This document shows positions 50,387 to 59,997 of a stretch of 64,000 nucleotides of DNA, in pieces. Every line of letters starts with the position of its first letter. Positions within the stretch are counted from its first letter, which is position 1. The translations under genes were made by a program, and so were the position numbers. The notes below the pieces were generated by a model, which saw only the letters and a program-made list of their open reading frames with translations, was not told where the DNA came from and did not search any database. The DNA comes from Lacisediminihabitans sp046156175. Lineage in GTDB: Bacteria; Actinomycetota; Actinomycetes; Actinomycetales; Microbacteriaceae. The stretch spans positions 930,001-994,000 of the forward strand of contig NZ_JAYLVL010000001.1 in assembly GCF_046156175.1 (NCBI RefSeq). Reading direction: 5' to 3'.

Positions 50387-53300
50387 ATGACGCTCTCCCC
50401 CGCCTATCTCACGGATCGTTCGCCCGGATTCGGTGGACGAACGCCGCGGTCATGGCTGCATTCGGATGCCCCGCGGCTCGACCTGACCGGCGACTGGGCG
50501 TTCCGCCTGCTGCCGACGGCGCATCCGGCCGGCGAAGACGCCGATGCCTTCGCGCGGCCGGGGACCGACGTGGCCTCGTGGGATCGCATCCCGGTCCCGG
50601 CCTCGTGGGTGCTGGTGGACGACGGTCGCTACGGGAGCCCGATCTACACGAACGTGCAGTTCCCCTTCCCCGTCGATCCGCCGTATGTGCCCGACGCGAA
50701 CCCCACGGGCGACTACCGGCGCAGCGTCGAGCTCGCGTCGGACTTCGCGAGCGATGGGCGCCTCATCCTGCGATTCGACGGGGTGGAATCCGCCTTCCGC
50801 GTGTGGTGGAACGGCCACGAGGTCGGGGTCGGCAAGGGCAGCCGTCTCGCCCATGAGTTCGACGTCACAGAATTCGCGACCCCCGGCGAGAACATCCTCG
50901 CCGTGCGGGTGCACCAGTGGTCGGATGCCAGCTACGTGGAAGACCAGGACCAGTGGTGGCTACCGGGCATCTTCCGCGACGTCTCGCTGAGCGCCCTCCC
51001 GGTGGCCGGAATCGACGACGTCTGGCTGCGCACGTCGTGGCGGGACGGCAGCGGATGGATCGACCCGGAGGTGCGAGCGCTCCCCGAGGCTTACCCCGTG
51101 CGACTGGAGGTGCCGGAGCTCGGCATCGACGTGCAGTGGGCGGATGAGGCCTCAGTGACGCCGATCGCTGTGGAGAGTGTCGAACCCTGGTCCGCCGAAT
51201 CGCCCCGACTCTACGAGGCGAGCGTCTCGACGGCCGCAGAGAAGATCAGCCTCCGACTGGGCTTCCGCACCGTCGAGATCATCGGCGACCAGCTGCTCGC
51301 AAACGGACGTCGGCTCGTCTTCCACGGCATGAACCGTCACGAGGCTCACCCCGATCGCGGGCGCGTATTTAACGAGGAGCATGCCCGCGAAGACCTCGCG
51401 CGTATGAAGCGCTTCAACGTCAACGCGATCCGCACCAGCCACTACCCGCCGCATCCGCGCCTGCTCGACCTCGCCGACGAGCTCGGACTCTGGGTGGTGT
51501 TGGAGTGCGACCTCGAGACACACGGCTTCGAGGGCGGTGGTGCAGGCAACAACTGGACCCACGGTGCTGACGCCGTCGCCGAGCGCACCAGCAGGCTCAC
51601 CGCACGCGACCAGGGGCACGCGAGCACCGGGGCCGGTGCCTGGGCGGCCAACCCCAGTGACGACCCGGCCTGGCGTCGCGCCTATCTCGACCGCATCGAG
51701 CGCACCGTCGAGCGCGACAAGAACCACGCGAGCGTCATCATGTGGTCGCTCGGAAACGAGTCGGGCACGGGAGCCAATCTCGCGGCGATGGCCGCCTGGG
51801 TTCACGACCGTGATGCCAGCCGCCCGGTGCACTACGAGGGCGACTACACGGGCGCGTACACCGATGTCTACTCGCGCATGTATTCCTCGGTGCCCGAGAC
51901 AGAGTCCATCGGCCGCGACGACACCTCACTGCTGCTCGGATGCTCCACCGCGGAGTCCGCCCGCCAGCGCACCAAGCCCTTCCTGCTCTGCGAGTACGTG
52001 CACGCGATGGGCAACGGGCCGGGCGCGATCGACCAATACGAAGACCTCGTGGACCGCTACCCGCGGCTGCACGGCGGATTCGTGTGGGAATGGCGGGATC
52101 ACGGCATCCGCACCCACACGCCGGAAGGCGTCGAGTTCTACGGGTACGGCGGCGACTTCGGCGAGGTCGTGCACGACGGCAACTTCGTGATGGACGGCAT
52201 GATCCTCTCGGATGACACCCCGATGCCGAGCCTGTACGAGTACGCGGCCGTGGTTGCCCCCTTCCGCTTCACCGTCGCCGCGGACCTCGGCAGTGTCGAC
52301 ATCCGCAGCATGCGGCACTCGCTCGGCTCCGATGATGTCGAATTCGTCTGGCGGCTCGAGCGGGACGGCGTCGAGTCCGCGTCCGGCACCCTCGACGTCC
52401 CGGCGATCACGGCCGGCGAGACCGCGTCGGTGGACCTGCCCTCTCTCGACCCCGAAACGGATGGCGAGAGCTGGCTGACCTTCGAAGCCCGGCTGCGCGA
52501 CACCACGACCTGGGCCGAAGCCGGCCACGTGCTCGCCCTCGGCCAGCACGACGTGACCGCACGGGCGCTGGCGCCCCAGCAGCGGGTTCCGCGCTGGAGC
52601 GTCGGCGGCACCTCCTCCGGAGTCACCAGCCTCGGGCCCGCCTCCTTCGCGGATGGCCGGCTCACCGCCATCGGAGACCTGGCAGTCGACGGTCCGGAGC
52701 TCACCCTGTTCCGGGCTCCGACCGACAACGAGTTGCGTTCCGGTCCGGGAAGCTACGACCTCGCCGACCCCGCCGTTCACGACCGCGGCCTGCCCGCACC
52801 CGCTCTCGCCGAGATCTGGCACTCCGCCGGGCTCGACCGGCTCACCAGCCGGGTCGTCGAACGCGAGGAAGGCCTCTCCGGCATCCGCGAACTGCGGCGC
52901 TGGGCCCCGGCCGCCGGTCGCGAGAGCGTCTACACGGATGTGCGCTGGCAGGCCCAGGATGACTCGCTGCTGCTGACCGTGGAGATCGAGCCGTCGGCGG
53001 GCTGGGACATCATCCTGCCGCGCATCGGCCTCCGGTTCGCGCTGCCGCTGGAGCTGGAGCAGGCGAGCTGGTTCGGCACCGGTCCGCTGGAGTCCTACCC
53101 CGACAGCGCGAATGCGGCACGGGTCGGCAGCTTCACGAGCACGATCGATGAGCTCAACGTGCGTTACGCCCGCCCCCAGGAGACCGGTCACCGGCCGGGT
53201 CTTCGTCAGCTGGAGTTGAGCGGAGCGGCGGGACAGCTGAGCGTCGAGGCGATCCCGGACCACCGCGGTCGTCGTCCCGGCTTCAGCGTCGCCCGGCACA

Positions 53301-53482
53301 CCGCGGAGGAGGTCTCCGCGGCGGAGCATCCCTACGAGTTGCCGACGCCGACGCGCACGTATCTCTACATCGACGCGGCTCAGAACGGACTCGGCTCCCG
53401 CGCCTGCGGTGTGGATGTCTGGCCCACCCATGCGCTCCGGCCGGAGGCGAGAACCCTGCGGCTCCGTTTCGCGCGGAGCTGA
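50387..53482 (+). CDS. Beta-galactosidase (glycoside hydrolase family 2, LacZ type)
   Basis: 1031 aa, with AAGGAA 7 bases before the ATG. Full five-domain LacZ layout: sugar-binding N-terminus, GMNRHEAHPDRGR, acid/base Glu in WSLGNESGTGAN (near 458), nucleophile Glu in LLCEYVHAMGNGPG (near 535), and the C-terminal small-chain domain (GTGPLESYPDSANAARVG). No signal peptide, so cytosolic. It splits lactose or other beta-galactosides. No transporter is adjacent; the alpha-galactoside importer lies 7 kb away in the opposite direction. A hairpin follows the stop. Confidence 0.96.
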   Translation: MTLSPAYLTDRSPGFGGRTPRSWLHSDAPRLDLTGDWAFRLLPTAHPAGEDADAFARPGTDVASWDRIPVPASWVLVDDGRYGSPIYTNVQFPFPVDPPYVPDANPTGDYRRSVELASDFASDGRLILRFDGVESAFRVWWNGHEVGVGKGSRLAHEFDVTEFATPGENILAVRVHQWSDASYVEDQDQWWLPGIFRDVSLSALPVAGIDDVWLRTSWRDGSGWIDPEVRALPEAYPVRLEVPELGIDVQWADEASVTPIAVESVEPWSAESPRLYEASVSTAAEKISLRLGFRTVEIIGDQLLANGRRLVFHGMNRHEAHPDRGRVFNEEHAREDLARMKRFNVNAIRTSHYPPHPRLLDLADELGLWVVLECDLETHGFEGGGAGNNWTHGADAVAERTSRLTARDQGHASTGAGAWAANPSDDPAWRRAYLDRIERTVERDKNHASVIMWSLGNESGTGANLAAMAAWVHDRDASRPVHYEGDYTGAYTDVYSRMYSSVPETESIGRDDTSLLLGCSTAESARQRTKPFLLCEYVHAMGNGPGAIDQYEDLVDRYPRLHGGFVWEWRDHGIRTHTPEGVEFYGYGGDFGEVVHDGNFVMDGMILSDDTPMPSLYEYAAVVAPFRFTVAADLGSVDIRSMRHSLGSDDVEFVWRLERDGVESASGTLDVPAITAGETASVDLPSLDPETDGESWLTFEARLRDTTTWAEAGHVLALGQHDVTARALAPQQRVPRWSVGGTSSGVTSLGPASFADGRLTAIGDLAVDGPELTLFRAPTDNELRSGPGSYDLADPAVHDRGLPAPALAEIWHSAGLDRLTSRVVEREEGLSGIRELRRWAPAAGRESVYTDVRWQAQDDSLLLTVEIEPSAGWDIILPRIGLRFALPLELEQASWFGTGPLESYPDSANAARVGSFTSTIDELNVRYARPQETGHRPGLRQLELSGAAGQLSVEAIPDHRGRRPGFSVARHTAEEVSAAEHPYELPTPTRTYLYIDAAQNGLGSRACGVDVWPTHALRPEARTLRLRFARS

Positions 53483-53488
53483 ACGCGT

Positions 53489-53528
53489 TCCCGGGCGGTT
53501 GGCAGGCACCACATCCGATCGCCCGGGA
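53489..53528 (+). terminator. Hairpin after the beta-galactosidase gene
   Basis: TCCCGGGCG (53489-53497) pairs perfectly with CGCCCGGGA (53520-53528). The first arm starts 6 bp after the stop codon. No T tract follows. Terminator or mRNA 3' stabiliser. Confidence 0.5.
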
Positions 53529-53573
53529 CGCGCGGTTAGCATTGACGGGTAGAGAAATCTGAGGCCGTCCACC

Positions 53574-54881
53574 ATGCCCACCGTCACCGTGCCCGTATCA
53601 CCGCACATCCTCGCCCCCGCTGAGATCAGCGCCATCCGGGCCGACTTCCCGCTCCTCGAACGCGAGGTCAACGGGCGTCGGCTCGTCTACCTCGACTCCG
53701 GCGCGACGTCGCAGAATCCGCGTGCCGTCATCGCGGCGGAGCGCGAGTATTACGAGAATGAGAACTCGGCTGTGCACCGAGGCGCGCACACTCTCGCCGC
53801 GCTGGCGACGGAGCGATTCGAGGATGCCCGCACCACCGTCGCGCGCTTCGTCGGCGCGGCCGAGGACGAGATCGTCTGGACCTCCAATGCCACCGAAGCG
53901 CTGAATCTCGTCGCGTACGCAATCGGCAACGCCAGCGCCGGCCGCGGTGGGGTGGAAGCCGAGCGCTTCCGCCTGACGCCCGGTGACGAGATCCTCGTGA
54001 CCGAGATGGAACACCACGCCAACCTCATCCCGTGGCAGGAACTCGCGGCACGCACGGGCGCCGTGCTGCGCTTCATCCCCGTGGCCGATGACGGCACACT
54101 GCGGATGGATGAGGCGGCTCAGCTCGTCAACTCGCGCACCCGTGTCCTCGCCTTCACCCACGTCTCCAACGTGCTCGGCGTCATCAATCCGGTGACGGAG
54201 CTCGTCGCTCTCGCCCGGTCGGTGGGAGCGTTGACCGTGCTCGACGCCTGCCAGTCCGCGCCGCACCTGGCCCTCGACCTGACCGCGCTCGGCGTCGATT
54301 TCGCGGCGTTCTCGGGCCACAAGATGCTCGGGCCCACCGGTATCGGTGTGCTGTTCGGCCGCAGCGAGCTGCTCAACGCGCTTCCGCCCTTCCTCACCGG
54401 AGGGTCGATGATCACCACCGTCACGATGGAGAGCGCCCAGTACCTGCCCTCGCCGCACCGGTTCGAGGCGGGCACCCAGCGGGTCTCGCAAGCCATCGCT
54501 CTGGCGAGCGCCGTCGACTACCTCGAGCGGGTCGGGATCGACCGGATAGCCGCGCACGAAACCGCGCTCGGGCAGCGCCTGGTCACCGGGCTCGCCGCGA
54601 TCCCGGGCGTGACTGTGCTCGGCCCCGGCGTGGGGCGGGAGCGGGTGGGACTCGCCAGTTTCGATGTCACCGGCGTGCATTCCCACGACATCGGCCAATT
54701 CCTGGATGACCGCGGCATCGCGGTTCGCGTGGGTCATCACTGCGCCCAACCGCTTCACCGTCGGCTGGGGACGACGTCCTCCACCCGCGCGAGCGCCTAC
54801 CTCTACACGACCGAGGACGAGGTCGACGAGTTTCTCGACGCGCTCTCGGCCGCCATCACCTTCTTCGGAGTCTCCGCATGA
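53574..54881 (+). CDS. sufS: SufS-type cysteine desulfurase
   Basis: 435 aa. PLP lysine in FSGHKMLGPTGIGVL (near 249), PLP contacts in YLDSGATSQNP and TEMEHHANLIPWQ, and the active Cys in VGHHCAQPLHRRLG (near 389). Class II desulfurase: moves sulfur from cysteine to the SufU partner encoded next. Its stop overlaps the sufU start as ATGA. The rest of a suf operon (SufBCD) is not in the window, so the pair is a detached unit or the core suf genes lie elsewhere. Confidence 0.95.
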   Translation: MPTVTVPVSPHILAPAEISAIRADFPLLEREVNGRRLVYLDSGATSQNPRAVIAAEREYYENENSAVHRGAHTLAALATERFEDARTTVARFVGAAEDEIVWTSNATEALNLVAYAIGNASAGRGGVEAERFRLTPGDEILVTEMEHHANLIPWQELAARTGAVLRFIPVADDGTLRMDEAAQLVNSRTRVLAFTHVSNVLGVINPVTELVALARSVGALTVLDACQSAPHLALDLTALGVDFAAFSGHKMLGPTGIGVLFGRSELLNALPPFLTGGSMITTVTMESAQYLPSPHRFEAGTQRVSQAIALASAVDYLERVGIDRIAAHETALGQRLVTGLAAIPGVTVLGPGVGRERVGLASFDVTGVHSHDIGQFLDDRGIAVRVGHHCAQPLHRRLGTTSSTRASAYLYTTEDEVDEFLDALSAAITFFGVSA

Positions 54882-55327
54882 GTTCAGCAATGGAATCCCT
54901 CTACCAGGAGGTCATCCTCGACCTCTCACGCCGCCCGCACGGGCGCGGCCTTGAGGATGACGCGACGGCCGAGTCCCATCAGGTCAACCCGACCTGTGGC
55001 GACGAGATCACCCTGCAGCTGCACCTCGAGCCGGGCACGGATCGCGTCCGCGCCATCCGTTGGGAAGGCCACGGGTGCGCCATCTCCCAGGCCTCCGCGT
55101 CGCTCTTCTCCGACCTCGGGCCGGGGCTGACGACAGCGGAGTTGAAAGATCGCATCGAACTCTTCCGGGTCGCGATGCGCTCGCGCGGCGAGATCGAACC
55201 CGATGAAGAGCTCCTCGGTGACGCGGTCGCCCTCGGCGGAGTCTCGAAGTATGTCGCGCGGGTGAAATGCGCGATGCTCGCGTGGGTCGCCGGCGAACAG
55301 GCGATCATGCTGGCTGACGCGGCCTGA
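54878..55327 (+). CDS. sufU: SufU-type sulfur-transfer protein
   Basis: 149 aa, single SufU/IscU-like fold. The three conserved zinc/sulfur cysteines are in VNPTCGDEIT, EGHGCAISQASAS and ARVKCAMLAW. The insert between the second and third motifs (GPGLTTAELKDRIELFRV) marks SufU rather than IscU. It accepts persulfide sulfur from SufS. Its ATG overlaps the sufS stop, so the two are made together. Convergent with the small unknown gene downstream, 7 bp away. Confidence 0.95.
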   Translation: MSSAMESLYQEVILDLSRRPHGRGLEDDATAESHQVNPTCGDEITLQLHLEPGTDRVRAIRWEGHGCAISQASASLFSDLGPGLTTAELKDRIELFRVAMRSRGEIEPDEELLGDAVALGGVSKYVARVKCAMLAWVAGEQAIMLADAA

Positions 55328-55334
55328 GCGCGCG

Positions 55335-55835
55335 TCACTGGCCTTCCGCGGTAGCCCGGTCCGATCCGTGCGGTGAGTCCGGGCGCGCTTCGTGATGGCG
55401 GAGCCCGTGGGTGCGACGGTCCTCCTTCATCTCCGCCTCATAGAGATGGCGCCGACCTCCGGCGAGGAGCGCGCGCGCCTTCGCTTCGACGGACCTGAAC
55501 TCCCGGTAGTAGCCGTCGTCGTAGCCTTCGACGATCTGGAACGTCCAACGCCCCTCGATCACGTTGCGACCGACCACAGTGCGATCGATCTCGTCGGCGA
55601 TGTCCGTGTGGCCCGCCCTCCGCAGCATCTCCACCGCTTCGCCCAGGGCGAGATCCGCCTTTCCGGTGAGTCGATGAAAGCCGTACAGTAGCCCGCGGGC
55701 GTTCTCGACGGTCTCCAGGGCCTCCGAGAGCTTGCCGAGGGCTTCCACCTCCGCGTCCGTCATGCCCGCCGGTCGTCGGTGGCCCGAGTCCGGCCCATCC
55801 GTCTCGTCGACTCCCGGGTCGTGTGGGGTATCCAT
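55335..55835 (-). CDS. Conserved-looking hypothetical protein (166 aa)
   Basis: 166 aa from ATG 55835, with GAGG 6 bases upstream; an in-frame ATG at 55913 has no site. Mainly helical: LGKLSEALETVENARGLLYGFH, then DLALGEAVEMLRRAGHTDIADEI, then VVGRNVIEGRWTFQIVEGYDDGYY. The C-terminal 30 residues are His/Arg-rich and look disordered. I have seen this pattern in actinobacterial hypothetical proteins but cannot name a function. No membrane segment. Confidence 0.65.
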   Translation of the reverse strand: MDTPHDPGVDETDGPDSGHRRPAGMTDAEVEALGKLSEALETVENARGLLYGFHRLTGKADLALGEAVEMLRRAGHTDIADEIDRTVVGRNVIEGRWTFQIVEGYDDGYYREFRSVEAKARALLAGGRRHLYEAEMKEDRRTHGLRHHEARPDSPHGSDRATAEGQ

Positions 55836-55969
55836 GATCGCCTCGATCCCTTCCTTCGTCGCGGCGATCGTCGCGACTGTCGATGGTTGCACGATCGACT
55901 GGTCGGATGTCACGCCACCTGCAGCTACCAGAGCCCATCCGACGCTCGGGCCGCCGCGTTCTCAAGGCC

Positions 55970-55998
55970 TTGACCCACCGCGCCACCCGTCCGATAAT
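55970..55998 (+). promoter_or_regulatory. Sigma70-type promoter before the small gene at 56155
   Basis: TTGACC (55970-55975), a 17-base spacer and GATAAT (55993-55998), each one or two bases from consensus. Transcription would begin near 56005, about 150 nt before the ATG at 56155. The rest of the 319-bp gap (55836-56154) shows no other feature I can name. Confidence 0.6.
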
Positions 55999-56154
55999 CG
56001 GGGGCGCGGGGACGGATGTCGGTGCCCTTGCTTCACGACCGGAGAAGTGGACCGACAGGCGGATCCCCACCACCGGGGGCGTGTCTACGGGGAAGTACCG
56101 AAACGCCGCCGGGGCGCCCTACAGCTCCTACCCGCGTCTCGCTAAGGTCGATCT

Positions 56155-56463
56155 ATGGATGCAGCGGGGCACGACGACATCGAGTACGAACAGAACGGCC
56201 GCCGGGCGATGGTTCGATACACCCCCGAGGACGCGGAGTGGAACATCTTCGCCCCCTCGGGCGTCTACGTCGCCACCTTCGCCGAAAGTCCTTCGACGCA
56301 GGCGGGCGACGCCGGGGCGCCGCTCTACCACCTCATCACCAACCGAACCTCCCCTCGCGCAGCCGAGAGCGACGACCGGTCTTCGGACTGGCGCGGGCTG
56401 GTCGAGCGCGCCCTCATCGACTTCGACGGCTTCGCAGGCGCCGATGACCTGACCGGCGAATGA
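56155..56463 (+). CDS. Hypothetical small acidic protein
   Basis: 102 aa from ATG 56155. Acidic and soluble: IEYEQNGRRAMVRYTPEDAE, then a NIFAPSGVYVATFAES stretch that could form a small beta sheet, and a helical RGLVERALIDFDGFAGADD end. No known motif. A clean promoter lies 150 bp upstream and the gene precedes the damaged DUF2254 gene by 16 bp, so they may have formed an operon. Confidence 0.6.
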   Translation: MDAAGHDDIEYEQNGRRAMVRYTPEDAEWNIFAPSGVYVATFAESPSTQAGDAGAPLYHLITNRTSPRAAESDDRSSDWRGLVERALIDFDGFAGADDLTGE

Positions 56464-56479
56464 GCAGGCGGACGAGCGG

Positions 56480-57861
56480 ATGAGGCCGCGCCGCATCCGG
56501 CTCCCCTTCGCACGGCTCCTCGAATCGATCAGATCGAGCCTGTGGCCGATACCCGTGATAGCCATCGTCGCCGCGATGGGAATTGGCCTGCTACTCCCCT
56601 GGCTCGATCGGTCGGTCGACGCTGTCCTTCCGGATGGGCTCGACGCGGTGGTATTCAACGGTGGTGCGCAGTCGGCTCGATCGGTGTTGTCGTCGATCGC
56701 GGGTTCGCTCATCACGGCCACCTCCCTACCTTCTCCCTCACGGTGGTCTCGCTGCAGTTGGCGAGCAGCCAGGCGTCCCCGCGCGTGCTGAGGCTATTCG
56801 CGCAGGACAGTGTCGTGCACGGCACCCTCGCCCTCTTCCTGGGGACATTCGCGTTCACCATCATGACGCTGCGAACCATCCGCGATCCGTCCCTCGACAG
56901 TGCCGCGATCGTTCCGCGCATCGCCGTGACGCTCGCCCTGATGCTCACGCTCGCGAGCGTGCTCATGCTCGTGTTCTTCCTCGCCCATCTCGCCCGGCAG
57001 CTGAGGGTCGAGACGATGCTCAAGGACATCCATGCCGAGACGGACCGCACGATCGCCCTGGTGAGCGAGGCGAACGAGGAGTACAACGCCTTTCGCGGGA
57101 CTGTGCTCCGGCGAGCCCCGAACCAGCCGGTGGCGGCCCGGTCAAGCGGCTTCATCACCCGGTACGACCGGAGCGCCGTGGTGGCGATCGCCGACAGGCA
57201 CGGGCTGGTGGTTGAGGAGCTGAAACTCATCGGCGAGAGCAGCATCTCGGGAAGCGCGCTCCTGCGATACCGGCGGACGCGACAATCATCCGGTGACGAT
57301 GAGGCCATCGAAGACGAACTGCGCGGTGCGTTCAGCATCGACTACGAGCGCACCTCGGCACAGGATGCCGACTACGGCGTTCAGCAGATCGTCGACATCG
57401 GCGTACGCGCCCTGTCCCCGGGTATCAACGGTCCGACGACCGCGCTGCACGCCCTCGCTCACCTCGCCGCCTTGCTGTCGGATTGCCTCTCCATGCCGCA
57501 GCCGCCACCCGCGCTGGCCGGCGAGGATGGCGCGTTGCGCGTGCTCACGCACGCCCGTTCCCGCGCGCAGACCATCGAGGGCACGCTCGGGCAGATGCGC
57601 CGCTATGGCGCGGCGGACTTCCCCGTGGTGAAGCGCATGCTGGACCTGCTCGACGACCTGCTGGTTGTGCATCCGGAAAGCGACATCGCGACGGCGGTCG
57701 AGACGCAGCTCGACGCCTTGGCTGCGGCCGTCGAAAAAAATGGGTTCGGACGCGAGGAGTCTCGTGTGATCGCCACACGCTCCGCCGAAGTAAGTCGGCG
57801 CGCCCGCACACTCACGCGGCGGAGGCCGGCAGCCAGGGCGGCGTGGCGTTCCCGGAGCTGA
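56480..57861 (+). pseudogene. DUF2254 membrane protein gene with a frameshift
   Basis: The first frame (from ATG 56480) encodes the opening helices, including PIPVIAIVAAMGIGLLLPWL and SSIAGSLITATS. At about 56727-56731 the reading passes to another frame that continues with FSLTVVSLQLASSQASPRVL, LFLGTFAFTIMTLRTI and a long cytosolic part with LSPGINGPTTALHAL, ending at 57861. Insertion of one base at CCTCCCTACC would restore a single protein of about 460 aa. All later DUF2254 parts are present. It is either a recent single-base deletion or a sequence error. Function of the family is unknown. Confidence 0.75.
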
Positions 57862-58005
57862 GCCTGAGGATGCCGCGGCCCGGTCTGGGACGTTCGCGGG
57901 CGACCCCCGCTGAAAGTCACCGCGCGGCGGTTTCTCGTAATGTGCGCAAGCGTCGCCACCGGTGCGTGATGATGATGCGGTGATGTCTATCAGGAGGTGC
58001 TTGCG

Positions 58006-59181
58006 ATGTCCCTGACGCCGACGGCCGTCCACCCGGGGCGCCGGGTGCACTGGCTCGAACTCTTCTTCGACCTGGTGATGGTGGTCTACATCGGCCAGAT
58101 CGCGCAGGTCATGCACGGCAATCCCCGGTGGGTGGATGCAGTCGTATTCGTCGCGTTTCTGGGCGCCGCCTGGTGGGCATGGGTGAACGCCACGGTCACG
58201 ATGAACCTGTTCGGTGCGCGGATCACACGCTCCACCTGGACAGCTGTCACGATCGCGATGATTGCGATCGGTGTGATGGCGGCCGCCGTCCCGGACGCGC
58301 TCGGCGATCGTGCCGCCGCCTTTGCCGTGGGCAATGCCGTGATCCGGCTGGTCTGGGTGCAGCCCTGGTTCTCGAAGCGCAAGACGATCGGCGTGCCATG
58401 GTGGCGGCCGGTGCTCTACAGCGTCGTTCCCGCCTCCCTGTGGCTCGTCTCGATCTGGATCGCGCCACCGTGGCAGTACGCCCTGTGGGCGATTGCCGTG
58501 GCCATCGAGATCGCGCTGCTGAGCTTCCTCGGCGGGCAGCAAGCGTGGCTGCGCACGGCTCTCGACGTCGATCACCTGGTCGAACGCGTTGGGCTGCTCG
58601 TTGTGATTGTCTTTGGCGAGTCGATCCTGACCATCATCTCGGAGTTGGATGGACACTGGACGATCGTGTCGGGCCTGGCGGCCGTCCTGGGGTTCGCCTC
58701 AGTCTCGTTGCTGGCCTGGATCTACTTCGGCCATGCCACCTCCGCCGTCGAGCGCGGTTTACGGGCGCTGCTCCAGCGCGGGAGCATCACCGGGCTGCGG
58801 GACACGGTGATGTACCTCCCCTTTATCCTCGTGGCTGGAATCACCGTGTTCGCCACGGCCCTCGGCACAGCCGTGGCCGAGGCCGGACACCCTCTGCCGA
58901 CGGGCGCCGTGATCAGCCTCAGCGCCGGCATCAGCCTCTTCTTCCTCGCCAGCACGGCCGAGTCGCTGCGGTATGGGGCTCCCTGGCGCCAAGTCGTGCT
59001 TTGGGGACCAGCGGGAATCCTGCTGCCCTGGGGATTGGTGCCTCTCTCCAACCTCGTCGCTGCGGAAGGAGTGGTCGCGTGCTCGGCAGCGGTCATTGCC
59101 CTAGTGCTCGCACTCACCGAGATCAACGTTCGGCGCATCCGAGCGCTCCCCCAAGGGACGGAAGACGCGGTGCTGACGTAG
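58006..59181 (+). CDS. LtrA (low temperature requirement A) family membrane protein
   Basis: 391 aa from ATG 58006, chosen because AGGAGGT lies 7 bases upstream; an earlier ATG (57997) overlaps that site. The N-terminal WLELFFDLVMVVYIGQIAQVM is the LtrA hallmark, and VERVGLLVVIVFGESILTI is the second conserved block. About ten to twelve membrane helices. Biochemical role unknown; the first member was linked to cold growth in Listeria. Last gene before the proposed island boundary. Confidence 0.92.
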   Translation: MSLTPTAVHPGRRVHWLELFFDLVMVVYIGQIAQVMHGNPRWVDAVVFVAFLGAAWWAWVNATVTMNLFGARITRSTWTAVTIAMIAIGVMAAAVPDALGDRAAAFAVGNAVIRLVWVQPWFSKRKTIGVPWWRPVLYSVVPASLWLVSIWIAPPWQYALWAIAVAIEIALLSFLGGQQAWLRTALDVDHLVERVGLLVVIVFGESILTIISELDGHWTIVSGLAAVLGFASVSLLAWIYFGHATSAVERGLRALLQRGSITGLRDTVMYLPFILVAGITVFATALGTAVAEAGHPLPTGAVISLSAGISLFFLASTAESLRYGAPWRQVVLWGPAGILLPWGLVPLSNLVAAEGVVACSAAVIALVLALTEINVRRIRALPQGTEDAVLT

Positions 59182-59238
59182 ATACAGTCGCCGAGCCTGG
59201 TGAGGGGCGAACCATCGACGATTGAAGGCCGTCAAACG

Positions 59239-59260
59239 AAAAAACCCCGGAGAACCGGGG
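59239..59260 (-). terminator. Rho-independent terminator behind the tRNA-Gln fragment
   Basis: On the minus strand CCCCGG-TTCT-CCGGGG is followed at once by six T residues. It lies 20 bp past the 3' end of the tRNA-Gln fragment, where the terminator of an intact tRNA gene would be. Confidence 0.85.
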
Positions 59261-59279
59261 CAGAAAAGACCTGCTAAAG

Positions 59280-59308
59280 CTGGGGTACCTGGACTCGAAC
59301 CAAGAACA
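59280..59308 (-). other. tRNA-Gln 3'-end fragment, probable attachment-site scar
   Basis: The minus strand reads GTTCTTGGTTCGAGTCCAGG then TACCCCAG: variable-loop end, full T arm and the 3' acceptor strand of a tRNA-Gln (U1-A72 type, discriminator G). The matching 5' half (TGGGGTA and anticodon arm) is absent upstream. Such a displaced 3' end is what a tyrosine recombinase leaves when an element enters a tRNA gene. The orientation predicts the rebuilt tRNA-Gln to the right, beyond the window. Confidence 0.65.
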
Positions 59309-59877
59309 AAAGATTGGCCCTGGCCCGGTGGCACCGGAGCGACTGTCCGACAAAAACCCCCGTGTTTGTGCGGTTTTCATGGCTTCAGTCTACCGACTGT
59401 TACTGGCCAATCTGGTTGCGTCGGCAGGGTTTTTGGTTACCTATCCGGTTACCTTCAAGGAGTCGCACGCTTATTGCCGACAGAATTCTTGAACTCCTCC
59501 ACCCCCGGGTTCGCATACTGATCCCTAACTCTCTTGCAGCAGGCGACTTCGGGCGAGAAAGGGTGTCGACCGTTCCGACAGGTTGCAGTTGTCCATTGGT
59601 TTTGGTTCCCCTTCTGTTCCGCACGATGCCGTCGAGAAGGGACGGTTAGTTTGCATTACCTGGATCGATTCGATGCTCCAACACTGGTCAACTCGGATCA
59701 CGGACTCGACGCCCTGGTCCTCGGTCAGCTTCAGCGCCTAGCGCCCTACTGCCCTGATCGACAGTCTCTCCCGCCGTGGACCCGATTGTCTTCGTGTAGT
59801 CAACCCATTCTTAGCGATCGCACATGCCTCGCCGTCTCAGATGATCCCTCGCGCAACATCTATGGAGCCCGGGTGCG

Positions 59878-59904
59878 GGTCAAGTCCCGCATAGTGGTGT
59901 AACT
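59878..59904 (+). repeat. Left terminal inverted repeat of the IS256-family element
   Basis: GGTCAAGTCCC, four variable bases (GCAT), AGTGGTGTAACT. Matches the right repeat in all 23 non-spacer positions. Confidence 0.88.
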
Positions 59905-59997
59905 CACGGTGGCTTCCGCGTCGGTGACGACGTGGGCGCGGTCACCGTGTGATCCTTCGAGGAATCTCCTACAACCCACTCGAAAGGCATCATCACG

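Larger units (their letters stand above)
59182..59877. other. Gene-free region at the island boundary
   Basis: 696 bp with no gene I can support. It holds a minus-strand terminator, the tRNA-Gln 3' fragment and, at 59355-59379, an AACCCCCGTG/TGTGCGGTTTTC imperfect hairpin. Base composition drops relative to the left side. Frames in 59534-59870 read like random sequence with many rare codons, and no integrase motif is seen. It ends at the left inverted repeat of the IS256-family element. Confidence 0.6.

Noticed and set aside
59280..59350. Complete tRNA gene at 59.28 kb
   Set aside because: Only the T arm and 3' acceptor strand are present; no partner for the acceptor stem and no anticodon arm can be found within 80 bp.
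59534..59902. Small gene in the 59.5-59.9 kb region
   Set aside because: The 122-codon frame overlaps the IS end, lacks a ribosome binding site and has no recognisable segment.
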